Source: CAVWUA01 sp963758025 (GTDB taxonomy: Bacteria; Planctomycetota; Planctomycetia; Isosphaerales; Isosphaeraceae). From it: 64,000 nt of DNA. Numbering within the stretch: position 1 is the stretch's first letter; each line of letters starts with the position of its first letter. The stretch covers positions 62,001 through 126,000 of the forward strand of contig CAVWUA010000011.1 in the NCBI GenBank assembly GCA_963758025.1, written 5' to 3'. This document shows, piece by piece, positions 46,203 through 56,464 of the stretch. A model generated the notes under the pieces. It saw only the letters and a list, made by a program, of their open reading frames with translations. It ran no database searches and was not told the origin of the DNA. Position numbers and translations under genes: made by a program.

Positions 46203-46862
46203 GTGGTTGCTACTTTGCAGAATGAGACGGCCCGACAGGCCGGTTGGAGTCAGACGGCGGCGCTCGTGGAGCAGGCTCAGGCGGGCGATCGGGAGGCGTT
46301 CGGCCGGCTGGTCGAGCAGTTTCAGCGCACCGTGTACTCCATCTGCCTGAACCGGCTGGGCAATCCGAGCGAGGCCCTGGAACTTACCCAGGAGGTCTTC
46401 CTGCACGTGATGAAGCGACTCGACCAGTTGCGGGAGCCGGAGCGGTTCGCCGGCTGGCTGCGGCAGGTCGCCGCTCGCATGGCGATCAACCGGGCCACGC
46501 GCCGGGTCGCTCCGACGACCGTCGAGGCCGAGGTACTCGAAGGGGCCAGCGGTAGCCGGTCCGACCCACTCGATGAGCTGATCACCCGGGAACGGGCTCG
46601 CCAGCTCTACGAAGGGCTCTCGCGGCTCAAGCCCCTCGACCGGGAGACCCTGGTGGCGTTCTACATCCAGGGCCAGTCCTTGATCGAGATCGCCGAGGCG
46701 CTGGAGACCCCGATCGGCACGATCAAGCGTCGGCTGCACACCGCCCGGAAGCGGTTGAAGGCCGAGCTGGAAGCCAGCGCCGCCGACGCATTCGAGTGGA
46801 CCGACGGCCCGGAGCTTCCCGAGCCGGACGAGGCCGACGCCGAATTGCTGGAAGTCGGTTGA
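46203..46862 (+). CDS. ECF-type RNA polymerase sigma factor
   Basis: A sigma-70 family regulator of about 219 residues. I choose GTG 46203 (VVATLQNETARQ) behind GAGGATCGGGG; the open frame upstream has poor codon bias. Region 2 runs from AFGRLVEQFQRTVYSICLNR through SEALELTQEVFLHVMKRLDQ to ERFAGWLRQVAARMAINRAT; region 4 from SRLKPLDRETLVAFYIQGQS through LIEIAEALETPIGTIKRRLH to TARKRLKAELEAS. A 25-residue acidic tail (EWTDGPELPEPDEADAELLE) follows. No anti-sigma factor is adjacent, so control may come through the tail or a distant partner; such extended ECFs are common in planctomycetes. The frame is intact. Confidence 0.9.
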   Translation: MVATLQNETARQAGWSQTAALVEQAQAGDREAFGRLVEQFQRTVYSICLNRLGNPSEALELTQEVFLHVMKRLDQLREPERFAGWLRQVAARMAINRATRRVAPTTVEAEVLEGASGSRSDPLDELITRERARQLYEGLSRLKPLDRETLVAFYIQGQSLIEIAEALETPIGTIKRRLHTARKRLKAELEASAADAFEWTDGPELPEPDEADAELLEVG

Positions 46863-46887
46863 GCCGCCGACATCGTAGTCCCAAACC

Positions 46888-46934
46888 GCGAGGCGATCCG
46901 GCCAATCCGCCGGTTCGCCTCGCTTCCTTTTTCA
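46888..46934 (+). terminator. Rho-independent terminator after the sigma factor gene
   Basis: GCGAGGCGA (46888-46896) pairs perfectly with TCGCCTCGC (46915-46923), with further CCGG pairing inside the loop, and is followed by TTCCTTTTTC on the plus strand. It ends the sigma factor transcript 26 nt after its stop and just before the convergent flavoprotein gene. Confidence 0.8.
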
Positions 46935-48237
46935 GACGACGCTCCCCACGAGCCAGCCCATGGACCAGGCCGCCTGGAAGTTGTAGCCGCCGATCAGACC
47001 ATCCAGGTCGAGCACCTCGCCGATGAAGTGAAGCCCCGGCTGGAGCCGGCTTTCCAGCGTCTCGGGATCAACCTCATCGAGCGCGACGCCGCCGCTGGTT
47101 ACTTCCGCCTTGGCGAAGCCAAGCGTCCCAACGACCGGCAAGGTCAACGCCTTGATCCCTCGCCACCAGCCGCCGACGCTCGTCGCGGGTCAGGTCCGGC
47201 CCCTTGCGATCGGCCGGAATCCCTTGCGCGACGAGCAGGGCATCGGCCAGCCGTCGCGGGATTCCTTCCGGCAGCAAGGCCGCCACCGCGGGCCGTCCCA
47301 CGCGGCACCTGGCCTGTAGATGGGCGTCGATTGCCTCGGCGCGGAGATCGGGGACGAAATCGAGCCGAAGCGCCAGCCGTTCGGGATGGTCGTCGCGCGC
47401 GACGGCACGGCTCACGTCGAGAATCGCCGGGCCGGTCAATCCAAAGTGGGCGAACAGAACCGCCTCCCGACGCTCCAGCAAGACCGCCCCCGAGGGATCA
47501 ACGACGGCGGCCGTCGCGTCGTTGATCGTCACCCCCCGCAGCTCCGGCACCCACGACGCCCCGACACGGATCGGCACCAGGGCCGGCTTGGGAGAAACGA
47601 TCGTATGGCCGAACCGCCGGGCGATCGCATAGCCGTCGCCGGTCGTCCCGCTTCCGGGATAGGACTGGCCGCCGACGCGACACGACCACACGACGGCGCG
47701 GACCGAGCCGTCCGGAACCGCGATCACGAACCCCTCGTTCTCCGGCTCGATCCCCCGCGCCGGGCAGTTCGTCCGCAACGTCGCCCCCGAGCGCTCCAGG
47801 CGTCGCTGCAAGGCGGCCAGCACGTCGGTCGCGCGGTCGGTGGCGGGGAAGACCTTGCCGTTCCCCTCGATCTTGGTCGCAACCCCTTCGCCTTCAAAGA
47901 ATTCGACCGTGCTCTCGACGCTCAACGCCTTCAGGGAAGGGCCGAGAAAGGGGCCTCCCGTCCCAAAGGCTTGCTGGATGCTCCGGCCACCCCGGGCCTG
48001 CCGGGGATCATAGGCCGGGTCGATCGGTCCGGAGACGACGCGAAGGTTACGCAAACCCCGGGCATTGGTCAGGTTACACCGCGTTCCGCCCGACATCAGG
48101 ATCTTCACGCCCGGCCGGCGGTTCTTCTCCAGGAGGAGCACGGAACGGCCACACTCCGCCGCGCGGATGGCCGCCAAGAGTCCGGCGGCACCGGCCCCGA
48201 GGATCGCCACATCCCAGCGGCCTTCACGGTCCGTCAC
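46932..48237 (-). CDS. HI0933-type NAD(P)/FAD-dependent flavoprotein, frameshifted
   Basis: A flavin oxidoreductase of the HI0933/BaiN family (PF03486), about 434 residues after repair. The FAD-binding N-terminus is VAILGAGAAGLLAAIRAAE, followed by VLLLEKNRRPGVKILMSGGT and RCNLTNA, the signature of this group. Middle blocks: FEGEGVATKIEGNGKVFPAT, GGQSYPGSGTTGDGYAIARR, FGLTGPAILDVSRAV. The frame changes near 47167 and RGIKALTLPVVGTLGFAKAE then GEVLDLDGLIGGYNFQAAWS complete the conserved C-terminus to 46932. It overlaps pyrD by 14 nt, so the two are probably one operon. Substrate unknown for this family in most bacteria. Confidence 0.93.
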
Positions 48238-49165
48238 GACGCGCCGCCTCCCGGTTCGATCGCAGGGTGCCGATCACCTCCCGCACCGATCCGGCACCCA
48301 TCTCGCCGAGCATCCGGGCCAGGTCGTCCACCAGACGCTCGGACGCCGTGGGATCGTAAAAGGTCGCGGTGCCGACCTGGACGGCCGAGGCCCCCGCCAC
48401 GAGGAAATCCATCGCATCGTCCACTGAGCCGATCCCGCCGATGCCGATGAGCGGGAGATCGGGCAGGGCGCGGGCGACGTCCCAGACCATCCGCAGTGCC
48501 AGTGGTTTGATCGCCGGGCCGCTCAGGCCGCCGATGTCGTTGGCCAGGATCGGCCGGCGCCGTCGCCAATCCACGACCATCCCCTTGAACGTGTTGATCA
48601 GGCTCACCGCGTCGGCCCCATTCTCAGCCGCCGCCCGCGCGATGGGCACGATGTCCGTCACGTTCGGCGTCAGCTTGGCAATCACCGGCAACGGACAGAC
48701 CGCGCGGACCCGTCCCACCAGGCGGCCGACGGCCTTCGCGTCGATCCCCAGGTCCAGCCCATGACTGACGTTCGGGCACGAGATGTTCAGCTCGATCGCC
48801 GCCAGACCCGGCTCGTCGCCGATCATCTCGGCCATCGTGACAAACTGGTCCTCATCCTCCCCCGCGATGTTGATGATGACAGCCGTGCCAATCTGGCGAA
48901 GATAGGGGAGATGATGGTCGCGGAAATGTTCAATACCGTCATTGTCCAGGCCAATCGCGTTGAGCAAACCCGAGGGGGTCTCCACGGTGCGAGGGGTGGG
49001 ATTTCCGGCTCGTGGTTGAAACGTGACCGTCTTCGGAATCACCCCGCCCAGTCGCTCCAGATGAACGAATCCGGCCATCTCCCGGGCATAACCGAAGGTC
49101 CCGGAAGCCACGAGGATCGGATTATTTAATGCCAACCGCCCCAGCCGTACACCCAGATCGACCAC
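48224..49165 (-). CDS. pyrD: Dihydroorotate dehydrogenase, class 1B-like
   Basis: This enzyme oxidises dihydroorotate to orotate in pyrimidine synthesis. I prefer GTG 49165 because AGGAGG lies about nine nt upstream, although ATG 49183 is in frame. Landmarks: LGRLALNNPILVASGTFGYA; GLLNAIGLDNDGIEHF; IAAIELNISCPNVSHG, whose Cys is the class 1 catalytic base; VIAKLTPNVTDIVPIARAAA; DAVSLINTFKGMVVDW; DIGGLSGPAIKPLALRMVWD; LIGIGGIGSVDDAMDFLVAG; AVQVGTATFYDPTA. Class 1B enzymes need the PyrK iron-sulfur partner, which is not in this window. The gene overlaps the flavoprotein gene by 14 nt. The frame is intact. Confidence 0.93.
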   Translation of the reverse strand: MVDLGVRLGRLALNNPILVASGTFGYAREMAGFVHLERLGGVIPKTVTFQPRAGNPTPRTVETPSGLLNAIGLDNDGIEHFRDHHLPYLRQIGTAVIINIAGEDEDQFVTMAEMIGDEPGLAAIELNISCPNVSHGLDLGIDAKAVGRLVGRVRAVCPLPVIAKLTPNVTDIVPIARAAAENGADAVSLINTFKGMVVDWRRRRPILANDIGGLSGPAIKPLALRMVWDVARALPDLPLIGIGGIGSVDDAMDFLVAGASAVQVGTATFYDPTASERLVDDLARMLGEMGAGSVREVIGTLRSNREAARRDGP

Positions 49166-49183
49166 GACGCGCCACCTCCTCAT

Positions 49184-49517
49184 AAGTGCTCTCGGAGCCT
49201 CTTTGGATTATCCCTGCGGATTTGCCACACGGACACCCCAAAAGCGAGGTAGCAACGGGATAAATGGGGTGATTCAGGTAAGACGATTTGAGATAAACGA
49301 TTGGTGGTCTTTCTTGACCTGCCTGTTTGGGTCGCGTTCCTCCGATTCTGACAACTCTGAGAATCCAGCGATTCGCGCTTGAGAGTCCGTGATTTCAGCC
49401 TGCACGCGGTTTCCAGAATGTCCATTCACCGTCGTTCGCTGGCTCTGGCGGCCTTGCGACGCCTACTTCTAGGCAACGTCTGGATAAGCTGCTGATTCAA
49501 GGGAATCGAAATCGCGA
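49184..49517. other. Intergenic region
   Basis: This gap lies between pyrD and the SDR gene, both on the minus strand. It is AT-richer around 49270-49330, where a promoter for pyrD could lie. I saw no RNA gene, repeat, or clear pyrimidine-responsive leader or attenuator. Confidence 0.35.
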
Positions 49518-50279
49518 TCAATCCTTCGCCTGTTTCGGCACGGAAAGACCGGCCCCGAGACCGCCGTCGATGCCCCAGACCTGGCCGGTGATCCAACTCG
49601 ATTCGGGGCCGAGCAGGTACGCCATCGGCCGGGCAATTTCCTCGGGCTGTCCAACCCGTCCGAGAGGGTGGAACGATTCACTGACAGCGCGGCTGGCGTC
49701 GTTGCGGAGCAAGGAGGAGGCCAGGGGGGTATCCGTCAGGCCCGGAGCCACGGCATTGAAGCGGATCGATGATCGCGCGTAGGTAATGGCGGCCGAGCGC
49801 ACAAGACCTTCGATGCCTGCCTTGGCGGCAGCAATTCCCTCGTGATTGTTCAACCCTTGCCCTGCGGCCACCGTGCTGACCAGCACGATCGATCCACACT
49901 TCTGGCGACGCATGGGTCCGAGCACCGCCTTTGCGGCGAGAAAGGCCGTTGTCAGGTTCAGGGAGAGCGTCTCCTGGAATTCCTCCAGGGTAAGCAAGTG
50001 CAAGGGTTTTAGCAGGATCGAGCCGATGCAATGCGCCAGCCCGTCGAGGCGATTGAACCGATCAAGAGCGACGTCCACCGCCCTTTCCAGATCCTCGGCG
50101 CGGTGGGCATCCCCTGGTACGGCGATGGCCCGCCCACCGAGTTCATCGGCAAGACGCTCCAGTCGTTCCGCATGCCGCGCGAACAGCACGACCGAGTTCC
50201 CCTGAGCCACCAACTCGTGAGCGAGGGCCGATCCGATCCCTCCCGAACCTCCGGTAATCATGATGCAACGACCGGCCAT
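49518..50279 (-). CDS. Short-chain dehydrogenase/reductase lacking the catalytic Tyr
   Basis: A Rossmann-fold SDR of 253 residues from ATG 50279 (MAGRCIMITGGSGGIGSALA); an ATG at 50333 adds an unlikely Arg/Pro-rich leader. The cofactor loop GGSGGIG and NAG-like region are present, and DRFNRLDGLAHCIGSILLKP, SLNLTTAFLAAKAVLGPMRR and SIVLVSTVAAGQG (Ser) follow. The catalytic motif YxxxK is altered: the sequence reads NNHEGIAAAKAGIEG, with Ile in place of Tyr (codon ATT), while Lys is kept. The C-terminus RFNAVAPGLTDTPLASSLL and WITGQVWGIDGGLGAG is normal. Loss of Tyr predicts a non-standard mechanism or a non-catalytic role. The frame is intact. Confidence 0.88.
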   Translation of the reverse strand: MAGRCIMITGGSGGIGSALAHELVAQGNSVVLFARHAERLERLADELGGRAIAVPGDAHRAEDLERAVDVALDRFNRLDGLAHCIGSILLKPLHLLTLEEFQETLSLNLTTAFLAAKAVLGPMRRQKCGSIVLVSTVAAGQGLNNHEGIAAAKAGIEGLVRSAAITYARSSIRFNAVAPGLTDTPLASSLLRNDASRAVSESFHPLGRVGQPEEIARPMAYLLGPESSWITGQVWGIDGGLGAGLSVPKQAKD

Positions 50280-50455
50280 GAGACGTCGTCCTCGTTTCCG
50301 AACCACGAACGATCCGGGCGGGGGATCGTCCATCTCCGGGACGTTGTAGGCCGAGGCCGCGCCGGGTCAACCCGGACGCGCGGCGACGCCGGACGGCCTT
50401 CCGGGAATCGTCCCCGAGCCGTACGGCGTCGTATTGTTGACGGAATCTGCGGTTT

Positions 50456-52046
50456 TCAACCCCCGGCAGCGCGTTTCTGCAGGAGTTGTTGCAGCTTGCC
50501 CGGATCGATCTTCGGTTTCCGGGGCACGTTCTTGGTGTCCGACGGGTCTTGCACATGCTTGGCACGGGTATCGACCGGAACATTCCCCAGGCCTGGTACG
50601 AAGATGGTCGCCGGAGGGGTGCTGGAGGACGGTTGAGCCACATCTCCTGCCTTCGGAGATTGGGCTGGCTGGTTCGGACGCGGCGCGTTTCCCTCCGGCG
50701 AAGGGGTCACAACTGGCGCCATGCTTCCGTCGGCCTGCCGTACCATCCCTCGAATGACGATCGGCTCGGGGTTCTCGCCCTCTTGTAACGGAGGGGTCGG
50801 GAACGCCGACGGCGGAGGAAGTTTCTCTGTCGTACCGGTTCCCGTACCCGGCATGATCTGACCGGGCGGAGCCGGGGTTATCTCGGGAAGTGGACTCGGC
50901 GGCTGCGAGAGCGTGCCCTTGGGGCCAATGATCACGGCATTTGAGGGTGGGATCTCCGTTGAGAGTTCCGTCGGCGGACTGACCGGAGGACCGCCAAGCC
51001 GACCGGCCGCGAACCCTTCTGCGCCGACGGTTGGCGGCGGAGGCATCTCACCGGGGGGAACAGGGGCAAAGCGGGTTCCCACCACACCCGCCGCAGAGGT
51101 CGGCTCGACCTTCACGACTGTGGACCCAGCCATCCAGCACGCGATAGAGCGGATGATTCGGTCCGATGAAGATCGGCTTTCCGCTTGGTGCGTGCGGCAT
51201 CAAGGCGCTGGTCAGCAACTCGCTCCGGGCGGGATCATCCCGATCGACGAGTCTAAGGACCGCGTCGAGATTGGTACGCACGAGCAATTCGTTGGCCAGG
51301 TCGCGGTTCGAGCGTGCCTGAATGAGCTGGAACTGACTGTCGGATTGTTCGTTGTGGCACTTCGCGCAGGAGCGCTGCAAGATCGGGTGAACGCTTCGGG
51401 CGAACTCCTGATAGCGCCGGACGGCCAGGGGCGTCGGCAGGTCGAAGATCTGTGGAGCCGCCTGAGCGGCCTCCGGGTTGCGGGCATACGCCTCGCGCAG
51501 GGCTTCCATGCTCAGGGCACCGGGCGCGTCGGCTCTCGCGGCCGATTCCACGCTGGTGCGTACGACCCCGGGATCGGCCTGCGAGGCAAATTGCTCGGCG
51601 GACTCGATCTGAAAGAGCATGGCCTTGGCCCGGCCGTTCTGCGGGCTTAACGCGAGAACTCCCCGGAGTTGCTCCTTGGCCTCGGGATGGAGCTTCTGTT
51701 CCAGACACCAGAGGGCCAGCTTCATGCGCTCGTCCGGGTCGCGCTTCGGCAACCGATCGCACTTGTACTGGTATGCCTCGCGGATCGAGCCGAACGTCTT
51801 TTCGACCCGGTGCCGGGGATAGTGGATTTGTCCGATGTTGTTCCGATACGTGTAGCCGTCGTCGTCCTCGGTGATCTGGCCCTGGACGACCTGGCCGTTG
51901 GACAGCAATAGCACCGTCGGCGACGGCGCGGGAGTCATGGCCGAAGCGGGGGCCTGCTGCGGCGGATCAGCGACGGTGCGCGTCGCGGACCAGCACAGGC
52001 CCAGCGCGGTCAGGCCGGCGGTGAGAGAGGTGATTTTAGGTGACAT
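50456..52046 (-). CDS. Secreted haem-motif protein with Pro-rich C-terminus, frameshifted
   Basis: About 530 residues after repair. A signal peptide (SLTAGLTALGLCWSATRTVA) precedes a short SH3-like or bounded segment (VLLLSNGQVVQGQITEDDDG), then helical TPR-like sequence (LALWCLEQKLHPEAKEQLRG). A single c-type haem motif lies in QRSCAKCHNEQSDSQFQL near residue 235. LDAVLRLVDRDDPARSELLT and FIGPNHPLYRVLDGWV follow. The frame changes near 51115, after which VVKVEPTSAAGVVGTRFAPV leads into about 190 residues rich in Pro, Thr and Gly ending VPGLGNVPVDTRAKH and KLQQLLQKRAAGG. Family not recognised; planctomycetes have many similar haem-plus-low-complexity surface proteins. Confidence 0.8.
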
Positions 52047-52206
52047 GGTTGCGGGACCTTATCCCGCCCTCGGAAAACCGTCAAGGGGAACTCCCCGCCC
52101 CTTCGCGGTCAATAATTCCGATGTTCCCGCGAATGGCGTTGCAAGAGGGCCGGTCCCGATTCGCTGGTGTTTCCTTTTCCTCCACTCTTTGATCGAGGAT
52201 GACGAC

Positions 52207-52572
52207 ATGACCAAGTCTCCGTCAGTGGAAGAACCTGTCCTGGTTCCCCGGCGCGAATTCCAGGGTGGTCTCGACTTCCCTTTCCTTCCGATCCTCATCG
52301 GTGTTCTGTCTGGGGCCGTTATCTACGGAATCATGTTCTGGGCCGCCTCCGGGCGGCCGGACGCGGCCTTGCCCACCGCCGTTCACGCGAAAGATAGCGA
52401 TCTCAAAGTCAGATATACGGTTCAGGAATCGCCTAACACAACCGTGTCCGCCACCATGGAGAATGTGACCGACATTGAGTTCCAGCCGTCTTATATCATC
52501 GTCAAGGAGAAGAACGGTTATACCCGGGTCTTCTTCAATCACAACACGCAGAGTCTCACCTGGAGTGAATAA
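52207..52572 (+). CDS. Small single-pass membrane protein, function unknown
   Basis: A 121-residue protein. ATG 52207 follows GAGGATGA; an ATG at 52199 is out of frame. One membrane helix spans about residues 26-48 (FLPILIGVLSGAVIYGIMFW). The exterior part is beta-rich and polar: SDLKVRYTVQESPNTTVSAT, MENVTDIEFQPSYIIVKEKN, GYTRVFFNHNTQSLTWSE. It starts divergently from the haem-motif gene. Not recognised as a named family; the short soluble domain after one helix suggests a periplasmic accessory factor. Confidence 0.75.
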   Translation: MTKSPSVEEPVLVPRREFQGGLDFPFLPILIGVLSGAVIYGIMFWAASGRPDAALPTAVHAKDSDLKVRYTVQESPNTTVSATMENVTDIEFQPSYIIVKEKNGYTRVFFNHNTQSLTWSE

Positions 52573-52709
52573 CCGCTCGGACGTTGAGCGTTCGGAAGGA
52601 CCGAAAATCCGTGAGCGCGTTCCTCGGCAGTGCTTCGGCGCCCTATAGAGGTTTTTGGAGAGCCCTTGAGGGCGACCGAACCAAAAAAGCGCCGAGAGGA
52701 CCCTGTCTC

Positions 52710-53585
52710 ATGTCCCGCCTGGAGGCCCGCGCGAACCGATCGCGCGCATTCTCACGGAACGGCCCATCTCCCTCGACCGATCTCCCCTGGTTCCGCTGGT
52801 GGGGGTCGCTGTCATCGCGCATCTTCTGGCGACCGCTCCACTGCAACGGGCGGGCTTCCCCGTGTGTTACCTGCCGATCGGGGAACTCCGGCTGGCCATC
52901 GGGATCTTCGGTGCGCTCTCGGCGGTCGGGCCGCTCGGCCTGCTCGGAGGATGGCTGGCGAAGGATTTCTGGCGGACGATTCGAGGCGAGTCTCCCCCAC
53001 CTCCCCGGCAACGTCTGCGAGAGAGCCTGGCCTTGTTCCGGGACCACGCCCTCCTGGCGGTGGTCTTCAGCATCGTCTTGATCGCCTACGTCAATCTGAA
53101 ACCGGCCATCCCGCTGCTGAACCCCGAGAACTTTGACGGGTGGCTGGAAACGGTCGAACGGTGCTTTTCGACGGCGTCCTGCCGACCGAGTGGCTGATCG
53201 CGCATAGCTCGCGGGAGAGCATGATCGCCTGGGAGAAGATCGATCACGTTTTCTGCCTCTTCATGTTCCTTTCCCTGACGCTCGCCCTCCGGCGCAAGGG
53301 CTGCGCGGCGGTGCCCGCCTGATGCTAGCGTATTGCCTTGGCCTGATGCTCTGCCTGTTGATCAGTCTCGCCGTGCCGACCCGGGGGCCGATCGTCGCGG
53401 GCGGGTTGATGTTGACTCTGCTCAACTGGATCAGCACTGTGGTCCTCGAAGTGGCATTACGCGCTGGATGGCCTAGTCGGCCTCGGGCTGGCGCTGGTCG
53501 TCTCATGGGGGACGTTCCTGATCCTTCCGGTGGAAGGGCCTCAGACGTCCACATCCCGGCGCTGCGCCCTCTGCTCGGGATAGCG
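52710..53585 (+). CDS. Polytopic membrane protein, possibly PAP2/Aur1-like, with about four frame changes
   Basis: About 290 residues when repaired from ATG 52710 (MSRLEARA). Frame changes near 52735, 53160, 53300 and 53450 join EPIARILTERPISLDRS, LVPLVGVAVIAHLLATAPLQ, LRLAIGIFGALSAVGPLGLL, ALLAVVFSIVLIAYVNLKPA, EKIDHVFCLFMFLSLTLALR, GARLMLAYCLGLMLCLLISL and STVVLEWHYALDGLVGLGLA. The last part (S...HYALDG) resembles the final conserved block of PAP2/Aur1 inositol-phosphorylceramide-synthase-like enzymes; the expected PSxH block was not found, so the assignment is tentative. The stop (TAG 53583-53585) overlaps the purB 3' end on the other strand by about 45 nt. Confidence 0.6.
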
Positions 53586-54967
53586 CTGGAGGATCGGCTC
53601 GACGAACTCGGCGAGGAAGGTGGCGACCTGTTCCGTGCGCGGCCGATGTAGCGCTTCGGGTCCAGGATGCCGTTGAGGTCGATCCCCGCGAAGGAGGGAT
53701 CGTCCCCCAGGCGGGCCATCAGGTCGATCTCTCCCCCTTGCTTCCGGCGCTCGGCCGCGGCGATGCTGTGCTGGCGGATGCGCTCGTGGAGGTCCTGCCG
53801 GTCCCCGCCACGTCGCACGGCGGCCATCAGGATGTTCTCGGTGGCCATGAAGGGCAACTCGTCGAGGACGTGCCGCTCGATCACCTTCGGATAGACGACC
53901 AGGCCGGGGACGACGTTCAGATACAGGTTCAGGATCGCATCGACGGCCAGGAACGTCTGCGGCAGGGTCAGCCGGCGCACGGCGCTATCGTCCAGCGTGC
54001 GTTCGAGCCATTGGGTCGCGGCCGTCTGCGCGGTGATCGGAAGCTGGCCCATCGCGAACCGCGCGAGCGAGCACATCCGTTCGGCCCGCATCGGGTTCCG
54101 CTTGTAGGCCATCGCCGACGAGCCGATCTGGTTCGCCTCGAACGGCTCCTCCACCTCGCGCTCGTGGGCGAGCAGGCGGAGGTCCATGCCGAAGCGGTGG
54201 GCGCTTTCCGCCACGCCCGCCAGGGCGGAGAGAACCTGCGTATCGACCTTGCGGGAGTACGTCTGGCCCGAGACCGGATAGACGGCGTCGAAATCGAACG
54301 CCTCGGCCACCATGCGGTCGAGCCGTTCGACCTTCTCGTGGTCGCCGCCGAACAGGGCGAGGAAGCTCGCCTGCGTGCCGGTCGTCCCCTTGACGCCGAG
54401 GAACTTCAGGTCCTCCAGCCGCCGTTCGACGTCGGTCAGGTCGAGGATCAGCTCGTGAGCCCAGAGCGTCGCCCGCTTGCCAACCGTGACGAGCTGCGCG
54501 GGCTGGTAGTGCGTGTAGCCGAGGCAGGGGAGGTCCTTCCACTTCTGGCGCAAGTCTCCCAGGGCGTCGATCGCGCCGACGAGGCCATCCCGGACGAGCC
54601 TCAGCGCATCGCGGAGCAGGATCAGGTCGGTATTGTCGGTGACATAGCAGCTCGTGGCCCCCAGGTGGATGATCGGCCGGGCCTTCGGGGCGACGTCGCC
54701 GAGCGTGTGGACGTGCGCCATCACGTCGTGCCGCAAGCGTTTTTCGTGGGCCTTCGCCGCGTCGAAGTCGATGTCGTCGATGTGCGCCTTCAGCTCGTCG
54801 ATCTGCGCGTCTGGTGATGTCCAGCCCAAGCGCCTTCTCGGCCTCGGCCAGGGCGATCCAGAGCCGCCGCCAGGTCGAGAACTTGCGCTGGGGCGACCAA
54901 GGGCGGCCATCGCGCGGGAGGCGTAGCGGGAGATGAGAGGGTTGTCGTAAGTCTGATGGTCGTTCAT
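53541..54967 (-). CDS. purB: Adenylosuccinate lyase, frameshifted at both ends
   Basis: PurB acts twice in purine synthesis, releasing fumarate from SAICAR and adenylosuccinate. ATG 54967 starts MNDHQTYDNPLISRYASRAM. Two near-compensating frame changes (about 54900 and 54815) restore WSPQRKFSTWRRLWIALAEA and EKALGLDIT. Core blocks are intact: RPIIHLGATSCYVTDNTDLI, GYTHYQPAQLVTVGKRATLW, KGTTGTQASFLALFGGDHEK, and the family signature SSAMAYKRNPMRAERMCSLA. Near 53642 the frame changes again, and EQVATFLAEFVEPILQRYPE ends at TGA 53541. Repaired length about 476 residues matches the human-like PurB subtype. No other purine genes are adjacent. Confidence 0.93.
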
Positions 54968-55066
54968 GTTTCGGGGATTGAAGATTAAGAACCATTATCG
55001 GTTTTTCTCGTTCTCATTCGGTTCGAAAGAGCGAGGATAGGGAGCGGAATTTCAGGTAGATTCAAA

Positions 55067-56295
55067 CTAGATCCCCGCCAGCGCCCGGCGCGGCCGACGC
55101 GGTTGATGGCTAGGATGAATGCGGCGGTTCGCATCGAGACGTCCCGACGCTGGGCCAGCTCATAGACCTTGTGGAAGGCCTCGATCATGCGCGTTTCTTG
55201 CTCATTCTGCACGCGGTCGAGGGTCCAGCGAAAGTTCTGAAGATTCTGGACCCATTCAAAGTAGCTGACGACGACGCCGCCGGCGTTGGCCAGGATGTCG
55301 GGAACGACCGGGATGCCCCGGGCGCGGAAAACCTCGTCGGCCTCGGGCCAGGTCGGGCTGTTGGCCGCCTCGACGATCACGCGGGCACGGACCTCGCGGG
55401 CCAGGCTCGCGTCGAAGACACCACCCAGGGCCGCGGGGATCAAGACGTCCACTTCCGTGGTCAAAAGCTGCTCGTTTGTTCCCTTGTCGCCTCCGGGGAA
55501 CCCGACGACCTTGCGGTTGACGCCCACATGTTTGTCGAGGTCGGGAATGTCGATCCCCTCGGGCTGGAAGATCGCGCCGTAGGCATCGGAAACGGCGACA
55601 ATCTTGGCCCCTTCCTCATGCAGGATGCGTGCCGTGTGCCCGCCCACGTTGCCATAACCCTGGATGGCGACGGTGGAGGCGGGGACCACGCGATCGAGCT
55701 TGTGCAGGACCTCCCGGACCATCAAAGCCACGCCATAGCCGGTGGCCGCCTCGCGCCCGGCCGAGCCCGTGCAGCTCGACCGGTTTGCCAGTGACACGGC
55801 CGGATGGAAGCCGTGAAACTTCGCGTATTCGCTCATGATCCAGGCCATGACCTGGGCGTTGGTGCCGACGTCCGGGGCGGGGATGTCCTTGTCGGGGCCG
55901 ATGAAATCGTGGATCTGCTGGACGAACCGCCGCGTCAGCCGTTCCATCTCCCCGCGCGAGAGGGTGCTCGGGTCACAGTTCATCCCCCCCTTGCCACCGC
56001 CGAAAGGGATGTCCACGACCGCCGTCTTCCACGTCATCAGGCTGGCCAGCGAGCGTGCTTCGTCCTGGTCCACGTGGGGATGATAACGTAGCCCACCCTT
56101 GAATGGTCCCCGGGCGTTGTCGTGCTGGACCCGATAGCCAATGAAGTTGCCGATCTGGCCATTGTCCATCTCGATCGCGATCTCGACCCGCAGCTCGCGG
56201 TCCGGCACGATCATCATCGTGCGCATGTTCTCCGTCAGGTCGAGCAAGGTCGCTGCCTGATCGAAGTAATAATTGGTTGCCTCGAAGGCTTGCAT
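55067..56295 (-). CDS. gdhA: Glutamate dehydrogenase (Glu/Leu/Phe/Val family), likely C-terminal frameshift
   Basis: Catalyses reversible oxidative deamination of glutamate with NAD(P). Landmarks from ATG 56295: NGQIGNFIGYRVQHDNARGP; FKGGLRYHPHVDQDEARSLA; VVDIPFGGGKGGMNCDPSTL with the catalytic Lys; IPAPDVGTNAQVMAWIMSEY; the dinucleotide loop IQGYGNVGGHTARILHEEGA; RVIVEAANSPTWPEADEV; VPDILANAGGVVVSYFEWVQ. The open frame runs on to 54985 with atypical residues; a one-base change near 55085 gives AINRVGRA-ALAGI and a stop at TAG 55067-55069, the normal end of the family. I use that end. It is 18 nt or more downstream of the purB start and likely in the same operon. Specificity for Glu over Leu is inferred from the family alone. 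Confidence 0.92.
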
Positions 56296-56464
56296 GGCCC
56301 GCCCGGTCCGAGGTTAATGGAAAGGAGAAGGTCCCGCCGACCCTCTGAATCGTACCGGACCCCCCTGGCACGCCGCAACAGGAGTGAGTGCCGGACCTCG
56401 TGCCGCACTCCTTCAGAACCAATCCACACGTTCACGATCACCCCGACATCCCTCGAAACCACTC

